From: Verrucomicrobiota bacterium
Lineage (GTDB): Bacteria; Verrucomicrobiota; Verrucomicrobiia; Limisphaerales; UBA9464
Direction of reading: 5' to 3'
Length of the DNA stretch: 64,000 bases
NCBI GenBank assembly: GCA_016871615.1
Contig: VHCX01000001.1
Span: 1-64,000, forward strand
In this document: positions 62,856 through 64,000 of the stretch, one piece after another
Layout: each line of letters begins with the position of its first letter
Position numbering within the stretch: position 1 is the stretch's first letter
Notes under the pieces: generated by a model
Told to the model about the DNA's origin: nothing
Database searches by the model: none
Seen by the model: only the letters and a program-made list of their open reading frames with translations
Translations under genes and position numbers: made by a program

Positions 62856-63611
62856 TCAGCGCGAGTGCTGGAGCATCCAGTCGAAGAGGGCGGGATCGTT
62901 GTAGGCCTGCGTCCATGAGTCGTGCCCGGCCTCGGGATAGACCGTGTACTTGACGCCCCCGTTGCCCGCGCGCTTGAAGGCCTCGACCATGCGCTCGCTC
63001 TCCGCCGGCACCACGACATTGTCCTTGCCGCCGTGGAAGGCCCAGACCCCGAGGGTCTTGAGCGCCTCGCGCTGCGCCGGAAGCAGGGTACGGATGCGCT
63101 CACCGCCCCCGCAGACGGGAGCCACCGCCGCGAACCGCTCGGGATGCTTCACGGCCAGTTCCCAGGTTCCGTAGCCACCCATGCTCAGGCCGGTCACGTA
63201 CACCCGGCGCGCATCGACCGGCAGGCTGGCCTGCAACTCGTCGACCAGAGCCAGCAGGGTGGTCGCGTTCCACACCTGGCCGGCGGGACACTGGGGCGAG
63301 GCGAGGATGAAGGGGAATTCCCGTCCGGCGGCGACCAGCTTGGGCGGGCCATGCACCGCGACCGCGTTGAGGTTGGTGCCCCGCTCACCGGCGCCATGCA
63401 GGAAGAGCACCAGCGGCCAGCGCTTGGCGGGCTCCGCGGCGACGGCCTTCGGCACATACAGCAGGTACTTGAGCCGGTGCTCGGTGCGGATCTCCCGCCG
63501 GAACTCCTGCGCCGTCTGCCGGCCGGGCTCGGGGCGGGGCGCGTCGGCGACACAAGGCCGGACGAGGCTCAGGAGCAGCGGGACGGACAGGCATTTCAGG
63601 CCGGGAATCAT
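62856..63611 (-). CDS. Exported alpha/beta-hydrolase (esterase, dienelactone/PHB-depolymerase type)
   Basis: A 251-residue secreted hydrolase with signal peptide (~1-23). Oxyanion segment LFLHGAGERG, nucleophile S143 in GLSMGGYG, acid D197 in HGGKDNVV and H230 in EAGHDSW complete a triad. It is similar to prolyl-oligopeptidase-family esterases used in polysaccharide de-esterification. The start at MIPGLKCLS is chosen for the signal peptide; an in-frame ATG lies 13 codons upstream. It may be co-transcribed with the zinc dehydrogenase. Confidence 0.88.
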   Translation of the reverse strand: MIPGLKCLSVPLLLSLVRPCVADAPRPEPGRQTAQEFRREIRTEHRLKYLLYVPKAVAAEPAKRWPLVLFLHGAGERGTNLNAVAVHGPPKLVAAGREFPFILASPQCPAGQVWNATTLLALVDELQASLPVDARRVYVTGLSMGGYGTWELAVKHPERFAAVAPVCGGGERIRTLLPAQREALKTLGVWAFHGGKDNVVVPAESERMVEAFKRAGNGGVKYTVYPEAGHDSWTQAYNDPALFDWMLQHSR

Positions 63612-63704
63612 GCCGGCAGGATGACCGGGAGGTCGTGCCGCCGGCAACATCGATCCCGGGAGGCCCGCCCCCCGCCGGCCCCCGCCCGTCGGGCCTGACA
63701 GACC

Positions 63705-64000
63705 CTAACGGGCCACCCGGCCGGCCGCGGCCCCCTGGGACTGGGCCCGCGAATAGTAGCGGAAGCGGTTCACGCGGTAGACGTACGCCAGGATCTCCGC
63801 CACCGCGGTGTACAACTGGAGGGGGATATCCTGGTCGATCTTGCCGTACTTGAAGAGCATGCGCGCCCGGGGCTTGTTCTCCATGACCGGGATCTGGAGC
63901 TTCTGGGCCAGCTCACGAATGCGCAGCGCGTTGTAGTCCTTGGCCATGGCGATGATCTTGGGCGCGGCCATCGTGTCGCGGTCGTACCGCAGGGCCACGG
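63705..64000 (-). CDS. flhB: FlhB/SctU-type export protein, C-terminal part (cut by window edge)
   Basis: The 97 visible residues form the cytoplasmic C-terminal domain after the autocleavage NPTH site. Sequence such as ALRYDRDTMAAPKIIAMAKD, ARMLFKYGKIDQDIPLQLYT and EILAYVYRVNR is characteristic of FlhB and other T3SS switch proteins. The frame remains open to the window end, so the N-terminal membrane part most likely lies outside; a free-standing FlhB C-terminal (FlhX-like) protein cannot be excluded. It implies a flagellum or a type III secretion-like apparatus encoded beyond the right edge. Confidence 0.85.
   Translation of the reverse strand, partial: VALRYDRDTMAAPKIIAMAKDYNALRIRELAQKLQIPVMENKPRARMLFKYGKIDQDIPLQLYTAVAEILAYVYRVNRFRYYSRAQSQGAAAGRVAR

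Noticed and set aside
1-64000. tRNA or CRISPR search
   Set aside because: I looked for T-loop consensus strings and for repeated ~30-base units with spacers; none was convincing.

Overview
The window is GC-rich, densely coding bacterial DNA. The lineage looks like Verrucomicrobiota (possibly the Limisphaerales/subdivision 3 group), with Planctomycetota the main alternative. The reasons are two PSD1-type (DUF1549/DUF1553) plus DUF1501 gene pairs, a CotH/lamin-tail secreted protein, a DUF2723-TPR (GT117-like) protein, a eukaryote-type HisA and an FlhB-type export protein. Most start codons have no recognisable Shine-Dalgarno sequence, and many neighbouring genes overlap by ATGA or GTGA. I saw no rRNA, tRNA, CRISPR array, prophage or replication origin.

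Layout. 0-4 kb (minus): accA, manA and a TPR membrane protein, coupled by 4-bp overlaps. 4-6.4 kb (plus): ilvD and trpF. 6.6-13.1 kb: a GspC/PilP-like exported protein, a DUF2723 membrane protein with TPR-like tail, and a class I aminotransferase. 13.5-20.3 kb (minus): an exported amidase, an oppA-oppB-oppC importer without its ATPases, secG and tpiA. 20.4-27.7 kb (minus): a ten-gene cluster with an ECF sigma factor, a small protein, a PflX-like radical SAM protein, a second small protein, a Ycf46-type AAA ATPase, DUF1257-like and DUF2997 proteins, a signal-peptidase-fold membrane protein lacking the usual catalytic residues, a TPR protein and a PilT-type ATPase. This is the strongest candidate for an undescribed system.

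27.8-33.9 kb: hisA, a glutaredoxin, a 1061-residue CotH/lamin-tail protein coupled to a TPR membrane protein, and homoserine kinase. 33.9-38.7 kb (minus): a catabolic cluster of glutamine-synthetase-like ligase, aldehyde dehydrogenase, iron-type alcohol dehydrogenase and class I glutamine amidotransferase, resembling the gamma-glutamyl (Puu) route for amines. 39-47 kb: accessory region with a lone REP-associated transposase, a PQQ-type beta-propeller, an FkbM methyltransferase, a nitroreductase, a DadA-like oxidase, a SOUL lipoprotein and a vapBC toxin-antitoxin pair.

47-61.6 kb: the two DUF1549/1553 + DUF1501 pairs, separated by a nucleotidyltransferase-like gene with a small partner, an AlkC-like repair protein, an MFS transporter, uppP and a secreted calcium-repeat protein. 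61.7-64 kb (minus): a zinc alcohol dehydrogenase, an exported esterase and the C-terminal part of an FlhB/SctU export protein cut by the window edge.
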